A program made the translations under genes and the position numbers. Below, one piece after another: positions 1 through 7,419 of a stretch of DNA of 23,449 nt. The notes beneath the pieces are model-generated. The model saw nothing but the letters and a program-made list of their open reading frames with translations. It searched no databases and was not told the DNA's origin. This stretch comes from DATCJU01 sp036562635 (GTDB lineage Bacteria; Actinomycetota; Actinomycetes; Mycobacteriales; Pseudonocardiaceae): contig DATCJU010000125.1 in NCBI GenBank assembly GCA_036562635.1, positions 1 through 23,449 on the forward strand. The letters run 5' to 3'. The first letter of the stretch is position 1, and each line of letters starts with the position of its first letter.

Positions 1-234
1 AGCCAGGAGGGCATGCTCGCCCTGTTCTCGGCGAAGGCCGAGGTGGCCGAGACGGCGGAGCGGGTGATCAACGACGCAATGTCCCTGGTCGGCGGAACCG
101 GGTACGGCCAGGACTCCATGCTGCAACGTCATCTGCGTGACGCGCGGGCCGTGCACGTGATCGCCCCGGTCACCGACGTGCTCCGGCTGTGGGTGGGCAG
201 GGCCCTGCTCAACGAACCGTTGCTGGAGGGATGA
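1..234 (+). CDS. acyl-CoA dehydrogenase-like protein, C-terminal end (5' truncated by window)
   Basis: Only the last 77 codons are present; the reading frame is open from base 1. The piece reads as the C-terminal helical domain of the acyl-CoA dehydrogenase (ACAD) fold: a VGGTGYG segment, an LQRHLRDARA stretch and an IAPVTDVLRLWVGRAL end. In medium-chain ACADs the residue after the RDA-type motif that lines up with the catalytic Glu sits in a YEGT-like segment. Here that place reads IAPVTD, so the usual base is missing. This matches ACAD-related families that are not classical dehydrogenases (family knowledge plus my own alignment by eye). The stop codon lies one base before the GTG start of the next gene, so the two are probably co-transcribed. 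Substrate cannot be inferred. Confidence 0.8.
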   Translation, partial: SQEGMLALFSAKAEVAETAERVINDAMSLVGGTGYGQDSMLQRHLRDARAVHVIAPVTDVLRLWVGRALLNEPLLEG

Positions 235-235
235 C

Positions 236-2269
236 GTGCCACTGGCCCGCCCCCGCGTCCTGCTCGTCGGTGTTTTCCGCGAGGTCGCCCACCTGCTGCA
301 CACCGCACTGGATCGGTGGGCGGACGTCCTCGAGGTCAGCGTGGACACGGCCCTGGCGATCGCGGGCAACCGCCGGGAGGGACACCACAACCCCATGGTG
401 GTGGTGATCGGTCAGGAACTGCCAGCACCGTTCGGGCTGGTCAACGCCCTACGCCCCGATGGGCTCAGGGTCGCCGCCGTCGTGGTGACCACACCCAGCA
501 CCGCCGCCAAACTCGCCACCCTGCCCCTGCTGTTCTCCACCGATCAGGTGCGTCGGGTGCCGGCCGCCGAGATCGACCGGCTTCCTGAACTGGTCCAGCA
601 GATGCTGCGCACCATGATCCATCGGACCAGCTACGTCGCGATGCGCACCGCCGCCCAACGGCAGTTGACCTCGGGTGTGGCGATCAGCCGTCAGCTCGGG
701 GAACAGCTGTTCGGGCAGTTCCTCGCCCAGGCACCGGTGGGTGCCGTCATGCTGGACGGGCGTGGGGGCATGGCCGCCTGGAACCAGGAGACCGCGGAGA
801 TCCTGGGTCTGACCGAGCCCGGCTCGATCGGTCAGCCGTTGGTCGGGTTGTTCCCGCCGTCGGAGCAGGACCGGTTGCGCAAGCACCTGGTCCATCCCCG
901 GGACATCGAGACCACCTTCGAGCGCATCGGTGCCCAGGGGGCCCTGCAGGACCTGCGCCTGACCCCGCAGCAGGTGCTGGACGTCGACGGGATCGAACGC
1001 ACGTTGATCCTGGTCGAGGACGTCACCGACCGGGTCCAGGCCCAGCGTCAGCTGACCGAACGCACCAACCACGCCCTGCTCAGCGCGGACGTCGCCGCCG
1101 CCATGACCCACCCCGGCGCGTTCGCCGACCGTCTGCACCAGTGCGCTCGGGCCATCGTCAACCACCTGAACGCCACCTGCGTCCGCATCTGGGTGGCCCA
1201 GTCGCCCGACGGTTCGCTCGCCACCATGGCCAGCACCGCGGTCAGCCCCGAGGACGACGATCTCCTCATCCGGATGAGCCGCGACGGGTCGGTCATCGAC
1301 AAGATCGCCGGTGAACTCCGGCCCTACCTGGACGTCCTGCCCGCCGCGGATTCCGGAGCCTCCCAGGCCCGGCCGGCGGTCTTCGCCGGGTACCCCCTGG
1401 TGTACGCGGGGGAACTTCTGGGTGTACTGGCTCTGACCGCGCCGCAGCTGCCGCAGAGCACCCTGGTCGTCCTGGAGGGCATCGCCGACCAGATCGCCAT
1501 CGGTATCCAGCAGGACCGCCTGCTCCGCCGCCTGCACAACACCGCCGAGGCACTGCAACGCCCCCTGATGCCGCCCCACCTGCCCGACCTGCCCGGGTTC
1601 GATCTGGCCGCGCGCTACCGCCCCTACGGCGGCGGTGAGTACATCGGTGGGGACTTCTACGACGCCTTCACCGTTCCCGACGGTCGGCACGTCCTGGTCC
1701 TCGGCGACGTCTGCGGCAAGGGACCCGCTGCGGCTGCGGTCACCGGCCTGGTGCGACACACCCTGTGGGCGGCGGCACAGCACAGCCCCGAGCCCGATCA
1801 CGTCCTGCCCCTGGTCAACAAGGCGTTGCGCCGGGAGGGCTCTCCCTTCTGCACCCTCACCTACGTCCTGCTCGATCCCGAACCCACCCCGGCCCGGATG
1901 TACCTGGCCTCCGCCGGGCATCCCGCACCCGTCCTGCGGCACCGGGGCGGTGTGGCGGCCCCGCTTCCCGTGGGTGGACCGCTCCTGGGGGTCTTCGAGA
2001 ACGTGACGCACCCGGTGATGACCGTCAACCTGCACCCCGGGGAGACCCTGGTGCTCTACACCGACGGGTTCATCGAGGGCTCCCGGGACGACGACCCGCG
2101 GGAACCCCAGGGGTTCGCCGCCAGCATCGCACGTCACCCGATCCGGTCGAGTCGCCCCGCCGACGAGCTCGCCGGAGCCCTGCTGGCCGACGCCCACCAG
2201 TGGGGCGGGGAGCACCTGCGTGACGACCTGGCCGTGCTCGTGTTGACCGCCCTGCCCGGTGGTTCCTAG
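236..2269 (+). CDS. PAS/GAF-domain SpoIIE-type PP2C serine phosphatase
   Basis: A 677-residue soluble protein starting at GTG, one base after the preceding stop, with GGAGGG just upstream. The N-terminal ~140 residues resemble a degenerate receiver-like domain but I cannot name them. Residues ~155-275 form a PAS domain (APVGAVMLDGRGGMAAWN, then an ILVEDVTDR end). Residues ~285-430 look like a GAF domain ending in IADQIAIGIQQDRLLRRL. Residues ~445-675 are the SpoIIE/PP2C catalytic domain: GGDFYD (D473, D476), LGDVCGKG (D491), YTDGFIEG (D610) and DDLAVLVL (D663/D664), the metal-binding acidic set. Such proteins dephosphorylate anti-sigma-factor antagonists in partner-switching pathways. A sigma-factor gene follows about 200 bp downstream, which fits but does not prove a functional link; no anti-sigma kinase or antagonist gene is in view. 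Confidence 0.92.
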   Translation: MPLARPRVLLVGVFREVAHLLHTALDRWADVLEVSVDTALAIAGNRREGHHNPMVVVIGQELPAPFGLVNALRPDGLRVAAVVVTTPSTAAKLATLPLLFSTDQVRRVPAAEIDRLPELVQQMLRTMIHRTSYVAMRTAAQRQLTSGVAISRQLGEQLFGQFLAQAPVGAVMLDGRGGMAAWNQETAEILGLTEPGSIGQPLVGLFPPSEQDRLRKHLVHPRDIETTFERIGAQGALQDLRLTPQQVLDVDGIERTLILVEDVTDRVQAQRQLTERTNHALLSADVAAAMTHPGAFADRLHQCARAIVNHLNATCVRIWVAQSPDGSLATMASTAVSPEDDDLLIRMSRDGSVIDKIAGELRPYLDVLPAADSGASQARPAVFAGYPLVYAGELLGVLALTAPQLPQSTLVVLEGIADQIAIGIQQDRLLRRLHNTAEALQRPLMPPHLPDLPGFDLAARYRPYGGGEYIGGDFYDAFTVPDGRHVLVLGDVCGKGPAAAAVTGLVRHTLWAAAQHSPEPDHVLPLVNKALRREGSPFCTLTYVLLDPEPTPARMYLASAGHPAPVLRHRGGVAAPLPVGGPLLGVFENVTHPVMTVNLHPGETLVLYTDGFIEGSRDDDPREPQGFAASIARHPIRSSRPADELAGALLADAHQWGGEHLRDDLAVLVLTALPGGS

Positions 2270-2341
2270 CCGTCCGGTGTCACAGATGCTCGTGGAATGT
2301 CGGGTGACCTTGCGGCGTTGTCCAGGGACGCGGGATGACCC

Positions 2342-2381
2342 GGCAGAGGCCCGTCCCCGTTGGCAGAGGCCCGTCCCCGTT
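2342..2381 (+). repeat. perfect tandem duplication of a 20-bp unit
   Basis: The unit ggcagaggcccgtccccgtt occurs twice head to tail (2342-2361 and 2362-2381) with no mismatch. It lies in the leader between the phosphatase gene and the sigma-factor gene, about 100 bp before the chosen sigma start. It may be a slippage duplication or a duplicated regulator or RNA element; the sequence alone does not decide. Confidence 0.85.
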
Positions 2382-2477
2382 TCCGATCCGCGTTCCCGTC
2401 GTGTTCCCACCACCACAACGGCGTGTGCACGTGTGGGCGCGTGTCCCCATCCCGACGAAGACGCAAGGAGGTCGTAC

Positions 2478-3425
2478 GTGGCTCAGGTGATGACCGCCCC
2501 TCGCCGGCGTGCCGAGCGCGACCAGTTGGACGCGGTGGGCCGCTACCTGCAGGACCTCGGTGCCACGCCACTGCTGACCGCCTCCGAGGAGGTTGCCCTC
2601 GCCAAGCGCATCGAGGCCGGTGTGTACGCCGCCGAGCTGCTCAGGCGCGGTGATCACGGCAGGTACTCCCGTGCCGACCTCGTCGCGGTGGCCAGGGACG
2701 GCAGGATCGCCAAGGACCACATGATCCGAGCCAACCTGCGTCTGGTCGTCGCGGCCGCTCGCAAGTACCAGCACCGGGGCCTGCCGTTCCTGGACATCGT
2801 GCAGGAGGGCAACCTGGGGTTGATCCACGCGGTGGAGAAGTTCGACTACGTCAAGGGCTTCAAGTTCTCCACCTACGCGATGTGGTGGATCCGCCAGGCC
2901 ATCGAGCGGGCGATCGCCGAGACCACCCGGGTCATCCGGCTGCCGGTGCACGTGGTGGAGGAGATCAACCGACTCAGCCGGGTCGAGCGGCAGCTCGATG
3001 TGCAGCTGGGGCGCGAGCCGACGGTCGAGGAACTCGCCGCCGAGGCCGGTGTGTCCGAGAGTCGTGTCGTCGAGCTGCGGCGGGCCGCCCGTGAGGCGAC
3101 CAGTCTGGACACCCCCGTCGGCGAGGACGGGGACACCACGGTCCTGGACCTCGTCGGGGACGACGGGGTGGCGGACGCGGTCGACATCGTGGAGAACGAC
3201 GCGCTGGCCGCCGAGATCCGTGCCGTCGTGCGCAGCCTTCCCGAGCGGGAGGCCAGGATCATCACCTGGCGGTACGGCCTGGAGGACGGCAGGCCCCGCA
3301 CCCTGCAGGAGGTGGCCGAGCGGATCGGGCTGACCCGCGAGCGGGTGCGTCAGCTCGAGAAGGCCGCCCTGGCCCAGTTGCGTACCCCCGAACGGTGTCA
3401 GCCGCTGCTGGAGTGGGCGAGCTGA
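2478..3425 (+). CDS. group 2 RNA polymerase sigma-70 factor (RpoD-like, short)
   Basis: A 315-residue primary-like sigma factor. I chose GTG 2478 because AAGGAGG lies at 2465-2471 and the protein then begins just ahead of region 1.2 (VGRYLQDLGATPLLTASEE). The frame is open further upstream, but that part crosses the tandem repeat and has no recognisable protein features. Regions 2.1-2.4 include LRLVVAAARKY, DIVQEGNLGLIHAVEKFDY and YAMWWIRQAIERA (M135-W137), the -10 recognition helix region. Region 3 follows (LPVHVVEEINRLSR). Region 4.2 is a helix-turn-helix at ~275-294 (LQEVAERIGLTRERVRQLE). The long N-terminal extension of HrdB/RpoD is absent, so this is a non-essential group 2 (HrdA/SigB-like) factor by family knowledge. 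The phosphatase gene upstream could act in the same regulatory circuit. Confidence 0.93.
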   Translation: MAQVMTAPRRRAERDQLDAVGRYLQDLGATPLLTASEEVALAKRIEAGVYAAELLRRGDHGRYSRADLVAVARDGRIAKDHMIRANLRLVVAAARKYQHRGLPFLDIVQEGNLGLIHAVEKFDYVKGFKFSTYAMWWIRQAIERAIAETTRVIRLPVHVVEEINRLSRVERQLDVQLGREPTVEELAAEAGVSESRVVELRRAAREATSLDTPVGEDGDTTVLDLVGDDGVADAVDIVENDALAAEIRAVVRSLPEREARIITWRYGLEDGRPRTLQEVAERIGLTRERVRQLEKAALAQLRTPERCQPLLEWAS

Positions 3426-3480
3426 TCCCACGCCCGCACCGCCGGACCGTTCGACCGTGGACGATCCCGTATCCGGTGCA

Positions 3481-3499
3481 CCGCACCCGCCCGGTGCGG
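3481..3499 (+). terminator. hairpin after sigma-factor gene, possible terminator
   Basis: CCGCACC (3481-3487) pairs with GGTGCGG (3493-3499) across a 5-nt loop, about 55 bp after the sigma stop codon. There is no U-tract, as is common in actinomycetes. It is short, so the terminator call is tentative. Confidence 0.4.
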
Positions 3500-3582
3500 C
3501 GGGGCGGTGTTGCGCGGAAGGTGCCCTCCCGGCCGATATGGTGACGACAGCACGGGTCGCCACGAGGAGAGGGCGCGTCGAG

Positions 3583-4248
3583 GTGGGGGAGGACCAGGTG
3601 GCCAGGCGGGTCGGTGACGGGCGCGCTCACGGCGACGTGTCCACCACTGCGGTGCAGGGTGCTCCCGGCGGGAACGACACGGTGCCGCAGCGGTTGGTCG
3701 CGGTGGCTCGGCGCCTGTTCGCCGAGAAGGGCTTCGACCGTACCTCGGTGCAGGAGATCGTCGAGGCGGCCGGGGTGACCAAGGGCGCCATGTACCACTA
3801 CTTCGGGTCCAAGGACGACCTGCTGCACGAGATCTACGCGCGGGTGCTGCGCCTGCAGAGCGACCGGCTGGCGGCGATCGCTGACAGCGACGAGCCGTTG
3901 GCGCAGCGGTTGCACGCCGCGGCCGTCGACGTGGTGGTGACCAGTACCGCCAACCTCGACGACACCAAGATCTTCTTCCGGTCCATGCACCAGCTCAGCC
4001 CGGAGAAGCAGCGTGAGGTGCGGGCCGAGCGTCGCCGCTACCACGAGCGGTTCCGCGCTCTGGTGGAGGAGGGACAACGGTCCGGCGTGTTCCGGGACGA
4101 CGTGCCCGCGGACCTCGTCGTGGACTACTTCTTCGGGGCGGTGCACCACCTGGGCACCTGGTTCCGCGCGGACGGCCCGTTGTCCGGCCGGCAGGTGGGC
4201 GAGTACTTCGCCGACCTGTTGCTGGCCTCGCTCCGTCCTGTGTCCTGA
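3583..4248 (+). CDS. TetR/AcrR-family transcriptional regulator
   Basis: A TetR-family repressor. GTG 3583 (221 residues) is preferred because GAGGAGAGGG sits at 3564-3573; ATG 3538 in the same frame is an alternative that would add 15 residues. The N-terminal DNA-binding domain is clear: an ARRLFAEKGFDRTSVQEIVE segment followed by AGVTKGAMYHYFGSKDDLL, the TetR helix-turn-helix. The rest (~residues 90-221) is a helical ligand-binding domain with MHQLSPEKQREVRAERRRYH and a C-terminal YFFGAVHHLGTW helix. These features resemble TetR proteins that control acyl-CoA catabolism, although the ligand is unknown. The gene is followed after 71 bp by an MDR oxidoreductase gene whose leader contains a TetR-like palindrome, so it probably represses that gene. 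Confidence 0.93.
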   Translation: MGEDQVARRVGDGRAHGDVSTTAVQGAPGGNDTVPQRLVAVARRLFAEKGFDRTSVQEIVEAAGVTKGAMYHYFGSKDDLLHEIYARVLRLQSDRLAAIADSDEPLAQRLHAAAVDVVVTSTANLDDTKIFFRSMHQLSPEKQREVRAERRRYHERFRALVEEGQRSGVFRDDVPADLVVDYFFGAVHHLGTWFRADGPLSGRQVGEYFADLLLASLRPVS

Positions 4249-4286
4249 ATCACAGCATTCGGGTCGAGCTCGTGGTGCAATGCTCC

Positions 4287-4304
4287 ATACCGACTGGACG
4301 GTAT
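4287..4304 (+). promoter_or_regulatory. TetR-type operator upstream of MDR oxidoreductase gene
   Basis: ATACCGACTGGACGGTAT is an inverted repeat: arms ATACCG and CGGTAT are perfect complements around a 6-bp centre, and overall 7 of 9 half-site positions match. It lies 15 bp before the GTG at 4320, between the TetR gene and the oxidoreductase gene, close to the ribosome binding site. The shape and position are those of a TetR-family operator; binding by the neighbouring regulator is inferred. Confidence 0.7.
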
Positions 4305-4319
4305 CCCGAGGAGGACTCC

Positions 4320-5306
4320 GTGAGGGCATGGCGGGTGCACGAGCTTGGCGAACCGCGCGACGTGATGCGACTGGAGGACGTCGCCGATCCCGAGCCCGGG
4401 GCGGGGCAGGTACTGGTCCGGGTGCGGGCTGCGGCGGTGAACTTCCCCGACGTGCTGCTGTGCCGCGGGCACTACCAGGTCCGCCCTCCACTGCCCTTCA
4501 CCCCTGGTGTCGAGCTGTGCGGTGAGGTGGTGGGGGTCGGAGAGGGGGTGACCGGGGTGGCCGTCGGCACCCGGGTGATCGGCACACCACTGCTGCCGGT
4601 CGGCGCCTTCGGTGAACTGTCCCTGTTGGACGCCCGCCGGATCTACCCCGCACCCGAGGAGCTGGACGACGCCGAGGCGGCAGCCTTCCACATCGGCTAC
4701 CAGACCAGCTGGTTCGGCCTGCACCGGCGTGCCGGGCTGCGCGCGGGGGAGACCCTGCTGGTGCACGCCGCCGCCGGCGGAGTGGGCAGCGCGGCCGTGC
4801 AGCTCGGCAAGGCGGCCGGGGCCCGGGTGATCGGTGTGGTCGGTGGGCCGGACAAGGCCGAGGTGGCACGGCGGCTCGGCGCCGACGTGGTCGTCGACCG
4901 TCACCGTGAGGACTTCGTCGCCGTGGTCAAGGAGGTCACCGGCGGGCGTGGCGCGGACGTGGTCTACGACCCGGTGGGCGGGGAGGCCTACGCACGGTCG
5001 ACCAAGTGCATCGCCTTCGAGGGGCGGATCCTGGTCGTCGGCTTCGCCAGCGGCACCATTCCCACCCCGGGGCTCAACCACGCGCTGGTGAAGAACTACT
5101 CGATCCTGGGTCTGCACTGGGGCCTGTACGCCGACCACGACCTGGAGGCCCTGCACCGCGCCCACGCCGAACTGTGCGCGCTCGTCGACCGGGGTGCCGT
5201 ACGGCCGCTGGTCAGTGAGCGGTTGCCGTTGGACGCCGCGCCGGAGGCGATCGAACGGGTGGCCACCGGGGGGACCACCGGGCGCGTCGTCCTGCTCGTC
5301 GACTGA
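4320..5306 (+). CDS. NADPH:quinone oxidoreductase-like MDR family dehydrogenase
   Basis: A 328-residue medium-chain dehydrogenase/reductase of the zinc-independent quinone oxidoreductase type. The start is GTG 4320, with GAGGAG at 4309-4314. Residues ~1-120 are the GroES-like domain (VRAAAVNFPDVLLCRGHY, PFTPGVELCGEVV). Residues ~125-260 are the Rossmann domain, with HAAAGGVGSAAVQLGK at 149-164 binding NADPH. The clustered Cys residues of the structural-zinc lobe are absent. A GADVVYDPVGG segment and a C-terminal ATGGTTGRVVLLVD are typical of the family. The enzyme would reduce quinones or alpha,beta-unsaturated carbonyl compounds with NADPH in the cytosol. It follows the TetR gene after 71 bp, with a palindromic operator between them. 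Confidence 0.92.
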   Translation: MRAWRVHELGEPRDVMRLEDVADPEPGAGQVLVRVRAAAVNFPDVLLCRGHYQVRPPLPFTPGVELCGEVVGVGEGVTGVAVGTRVIGTPLLPVGAFGELSLLDARRIYPAPEELDDAEAAAFHIGYQTSWFGLHRRAGLRAGETLLVHAAAGGVGSAAVQLGKAAGARVIGVVGGPDKAEVARRLGADVVVDRHREDFVAVVKEVTGGRGADVVYDPVGGEAYARSTKCIAFEGRILVVGFASGTIPTPGLNHALVKNYSILGLHWGLYADHDLEALHRAHAELCALVDRGAVRPLVSERLPLDAAPEAIERVATGGTTGRVVLLVD

Positions 5307-5319
5307 GGCCCTCCTGTCC

Positions 5320-5362
5320 GTCTCCGGTCCGGGCCGGTGTGGGGCCGGTCCGGACCGGAGAC
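5320..5362 (+). terminator. 13-bp stem hairpin terminator after oxidoreductase gene
   Basis: gtctccggtccgg (5320-5332) is the exact reverse complement of ccggaccggagac (5350-5362), separated by a 17-nt GC-rich loop. It begins 13 bp after the MDR stop codon. Strength and place argue for a transcription terminator. It also makes a translation start at 5339 for the next gene unlikely. Confidence 0.75.
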
Positions 5363-5415
5363 GAACGCGCCCGATCCGACCTGGAAGCCTTCACCGGTCG
5401 CCCGGTGGCACCACC

Positions 5416-5440
5416 GGTACGGGAGACGGCCTCCCGTACC
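5416..5440 (+). promoter_or_regulatory. inverted repeat in leader of small hypothetical gene
   Basis: ggtacgggag (5416-5425) and ctcccgtacc (5431-5440) form a perfect 10-bp stem with a 5-nt loop, ending 12 bp before the GTG at 5453. A second palindrome, ccggtgg-ca-ccaccgg, lies at 5402-5417 and overlaps it by two bases. The function could be an operator, an attenuator or a second terminator hairpin; the sequence does not decide. Confidence 0.45.
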
Positions 5441-5452
5441 CGGCGGGTGGAG

Positions 5453-5680
5453 GTGTCCACCATCGTCCACGTCGACGCGATCTCCCCGGAGGAGGTGAGC
5501 CGCCTGGGCAACGTGCTGCTTGCCGCGGTGGGCGGCCGGGGCGACCGGGGAGAACAGTTGCACGTCGAGCTGGTCCACGACGAGGAGCGGGCCACCCTGC
5601 GGATCATCGTGCTGGGCGCGGTTGCCGCCACAGCCGAGGGGCTGAGCATCCTGGACACCCTGCTCCGCGAGCACCGGTGA
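5453..5680 (+). CDS. small hypothetical protein
   Basis: A 75-residue protein I do not recognise. GTG 5453 is preferred because GGTGGAGG lies directly upstream and because the longer in-frame start at 5339 sits inside the terminator hairpin. The sequence is acidic and hydrophilic in its first half (HVDAISPEEVSRLGNVLLAA), with a beta-like RATLRIIVLGA segment and an amphipathic C-terminal helix (EGLSILDTLLREHR). There is no signal peptide or membrane segment. Codon use matches the neighbours (high GC at position three), which supports real coding. The next gene (DUF4180) follows after 115 bp, so the two may be separate units. Confidence 0.6.
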   Translation: MSTIVHVDAISPEEVSRLGNVLLAAVGGRGDRGEQLHVELVHDEERATLRIIVLGAVAATAEGLSILDTLLREHR

Positions 5681-5795
5681 GCCACCGCACCCGCGACCAC
5701 CCCTCGCCCTGTCGTCGCCCGATCCTCCTTCCTCCTCAGCAGGACCCGTCGGTCCTGAACGTCACATGTCCCGACACACCCAAGGAGTGGCTTCC

Positions 5796-6161
5796 ATGCC
5801 GGGCACCCTGTACCACCTCGGAGACGTCCCGGTGCTGTGGTACGTGCCGGACGAGCCTGTCCTGGCCGGCGAGCAGGACGCGAACGACCTCATCGCGCAG
5901 GCCTGGCAGCACGAAGCCCGGTGGGTCGCCGTTCCGGTCACCGGGATCGCCGCCGACTTCTTCCGACTGCGTACCGGCGTGGCCGGGCAGGTCGTGCAGA
6001 AGTTCGTCAACTACCGGATCGGGCTCGCCGTCGTCGGTGACCTCACCGCGCACCTGGACGGCAGTCGTGCCCTGACCGACTTCGTCCGGGAGTGCAACCA
6101 GGGCAGCCAGACCTGGTTCGTCGCCGACCTCGAGGAGCTGCACCGCCGGCTGGCGGGGTGA
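5796..6161 (+). CDS. DUF4180 domain-containing protein
   Basis: A 121-residue protein starting at ATG 5796, with AAGGAG at 5782-5787. It fits the DUF4180 family along its whole length. Visible hallmarks are EQDANDLIAQAWQ near residue 27, VPVTGIAADFFRLRTGVAGQ, VQKFVNYRIGLAVVGDL and the end SQTWFVADLEELHRRL. The biochemical role of DUF4180 is unknown; the fold is probably STAS/SpoIIAA-like (inference from the short alpha/beta pattern). It has no membrane segment. The minus-strand permease remnant converges on it, with only six bases between the stop codons. Confidence 0.85.
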   Translation: MPGTLYHLGDVPVLWYVPDEPVLAGEQDANDLIAQAWQHEARWVAVPVTGIAADFFRLRTGVAGQVVQKFVNYRIGLAVVGDLTAHLDGSRALTDFVRECNQGSQTWFVADLEELHRRLAG

Positions 6162-6167
6162 CCTGCG

Positions 6168-6458
6168 TCAGCCGCGGGACCTCGCCGTCTCAGCGGGGCG
6201 TATCCCGCTACGGGCGACGATCTCGATCATGGTCAGTACGGCACAGGGCTCCACCGCGAGCAGCCCGACCAGCACCAACAGCTGAGCGGCGCCGGCGGCC
6301 ACCGGACTCGCCCCACCCAGGAGCATCCCGACGAAGGCACCGGGGAGGGTGACGAGTCCGACGGTGCGGGTCTGTTCCAGGGCGGGCAGCAGCGCGGTCG
6401 TGGCGGCGCGGCGGCCGATCTCCACGGCGGTGTCCCGGGGCAGGTCCAGGACCGAGTG
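6168..6458 (-). pseudogene. remnant of FetB/UPF0014-type ABC transporter permease (C-terminal part only)
   Basis: Read on the minus strand, the last ~95 codons before the stop at 6168 encode the conserved C-terminal region of the FetB/YbbM (UPF0014) family: LLPALEQTRTVGLVTLPGAF, VGMLLGGASPVAAGAAQLL and then two hydrophobic stretches. Full family members have about 250 residues with several more membrane helices upstream. Upstream of roughly 6440 the frame stays open but loses all membrane character, and no other frame supplies the missing N-terminal half. A GTG at the VEIGRR position could still start an ~82-residue peptide. I read this as a 5'-truncated decayed gene, left after a deletion or rearrangement. 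No ATPase partner (FetA) is in the window. Confidence 0.7.
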
Positions 6459-6761
6459 GGCCGACCTCGACCGCCATCGGATCCGCTCGTCTCCGTCACG
6501 TGTTCGGTGCGGAGCGCAAGGTGTGACGGTAGGGATCGTTCTGGTCGTGGGCCTGGGGAGCTCGAATGCGACTGGCGCATTCGGGGTACCCGAAACCTGT
6601 GTTCCGAGGCAGCTCCTCCCGGAGCGATGACGCCTGGGTGAAAGCCCGGGTGGGTCACTCGGAGGAGTGAGGGGCTGCCCTCGTCGCACCCCGTCGGGGC
6701 GGACCCCGGTCCGGGAGCGCTCTGGCGGATGACACCAACGCCCACGAGCACAGGAGAGGCC
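6459..6761. other. gene-free stretch with several hairpins
   Basis: About 300 bp between the permease remnant and the DUF7144 gene. I see no convincing reading frame. Perfect hairpins are present: cgaatgcg/cgcattcg (6563-6570 with 6576-6583), enclosed by ggagct/agctcc (6557-6562 with 6611-6616), and tcactc/gagtga (6655-6660 with 6665-6670). The layout could be a structured leader for the gene at 6762, but it matches no riboswitch consensus I know. Confidence 0.4.
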
Positions 6762-7325
6762 ATGACACAGAGGCAACCGGGTACCCCCGGCAGGCCAGGA
6801 GCCACCGGTCAGGCCGCTGCTTCGGGTCAGGCTGCGGTCCCGCCACAGCAACCCCGTACCCAGGAGCAGGCCGGGATGGAACAGGCCCGAACGGAGACAG
6901 GCGCCATGACCACGCCGGGACGCGCGGCGCCACCGGAGCAGACAGCCTGGATGGGCTGGCTGCTCTTCGCCGGATGCGTCCTGGTGCTGCTCGGTGCGTA
7001 CCACGTGATCGCCGGCCTGGTGGCCCTGTTCCGGCGGAACGTCTATCTGGTGGAACCCGACGGCATGGTCCTCGCGGTCAACTACACCGGCTGGGGCTGG
7101 ATCCACCTCATCGGTGGCATCGTGGTGGCGGCGATCGGATTCGGGGTGCTCCAGGGCGCCACGTGGGCGCGGATGGGCGGTATCGCCATCGCCGGGTTGA
7201 GCGCGCTGATCAACCTGGCCTTCCTGCCCGCCTACCCCCTGTGGTCGGCCCTGATGATTGCACTGGACGTCGTCGTCATCTACGCCCTCGCCGTCCACGG
7301 CAGGGAGCTGCAGCGCGCCCGTTGA
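6762..7325 (+). CDS. DUF7144-type four-helix membrane protein
   Basis: A 187-residue membrane protein starting at ATG 6762, with AGGAGAGG close upstream. The first ~60 residues are a low-complexity Gln/Pro/Gly/Ala/Thr-rich, probably cytoplasmic and disordered tail. Four membrane helices follow at about 64-84, 112-130, 137-156 and 160-178. The core between helices 1 and 2 (RRNVYLVEPDGMVLAVNYTG, then WGWIHLIGG) and the later GATWARMGGIAIAG are hallmarks of a common actinobacterial membrane family (DUF7144). A later ATG at 6906 would remove most of the tail. Function is unknown. The gene stands alone and is closed by a strong hairpin. Confidence 0.85.
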   Translation: MTQRQPGTPGRPGATGQAAASGQAAVPPQQPRTQEQAGMEQARTETGAMTTPGRAAPPEQTAWMGWLLFAGCVLVLLGAYHVIAGLVALFRRNVYLVEPDGMVLAVNYTGWGWIHLIGGIVVAAIGFGVLQGATWARMGGIAIAGLSALINLAFLPAYPLWSALMIALDVVVIYALAVHGRELQRAR

Positions 7326-7369
7326 CGGGCCACCCGACACACCGGACGGGCCCCCAGACGAGGCGCTGT

Positions 7370-7419
7370 ACGGCACGGGTCCGCGTTCCACACCTTCGTG
7401 GAACGCGGACCCGTGCCGT
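7370..7419 (+). terminator. very strong 22-bp stem terminator
   Basis: Bases 7370-7391 are the exact reverse complement of 7398-7419, with a 6-nt loop (accttc). The stem starts 45 bp after the DUF7144 stop codon. It is a perfect long hairpin without a U-tract, a common terminator form in actinomycetes, and is symmetric enough to work on both strands. Confidence 0.85.

Noticed and set aside
449..2416. Long minus-strand open frame of 655 codons opposite the phosphatase gene
   Set aside because: It is a GC-bias shadow: low-complexity Gly/Gln/Val/Asp composition, no motifs, and complete overlap with a well-supported plus-strand gene.
2259..2477. N-terminal extension of the sigma factor to 2259
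   Set aside because: The frame is open but crosses the tandem repeat, overlaps the previous gene and shows no sigma region 1.1 features; GTG 2478 has a strong AAGGAGG.
6540..6700. Possible riboswitch before the DUF7144 gene
   Set aside because: Hairpins are present but no conserved core of the cobalamin, TPP, glycine, SAM or c-di-AMP classes could be recognised.
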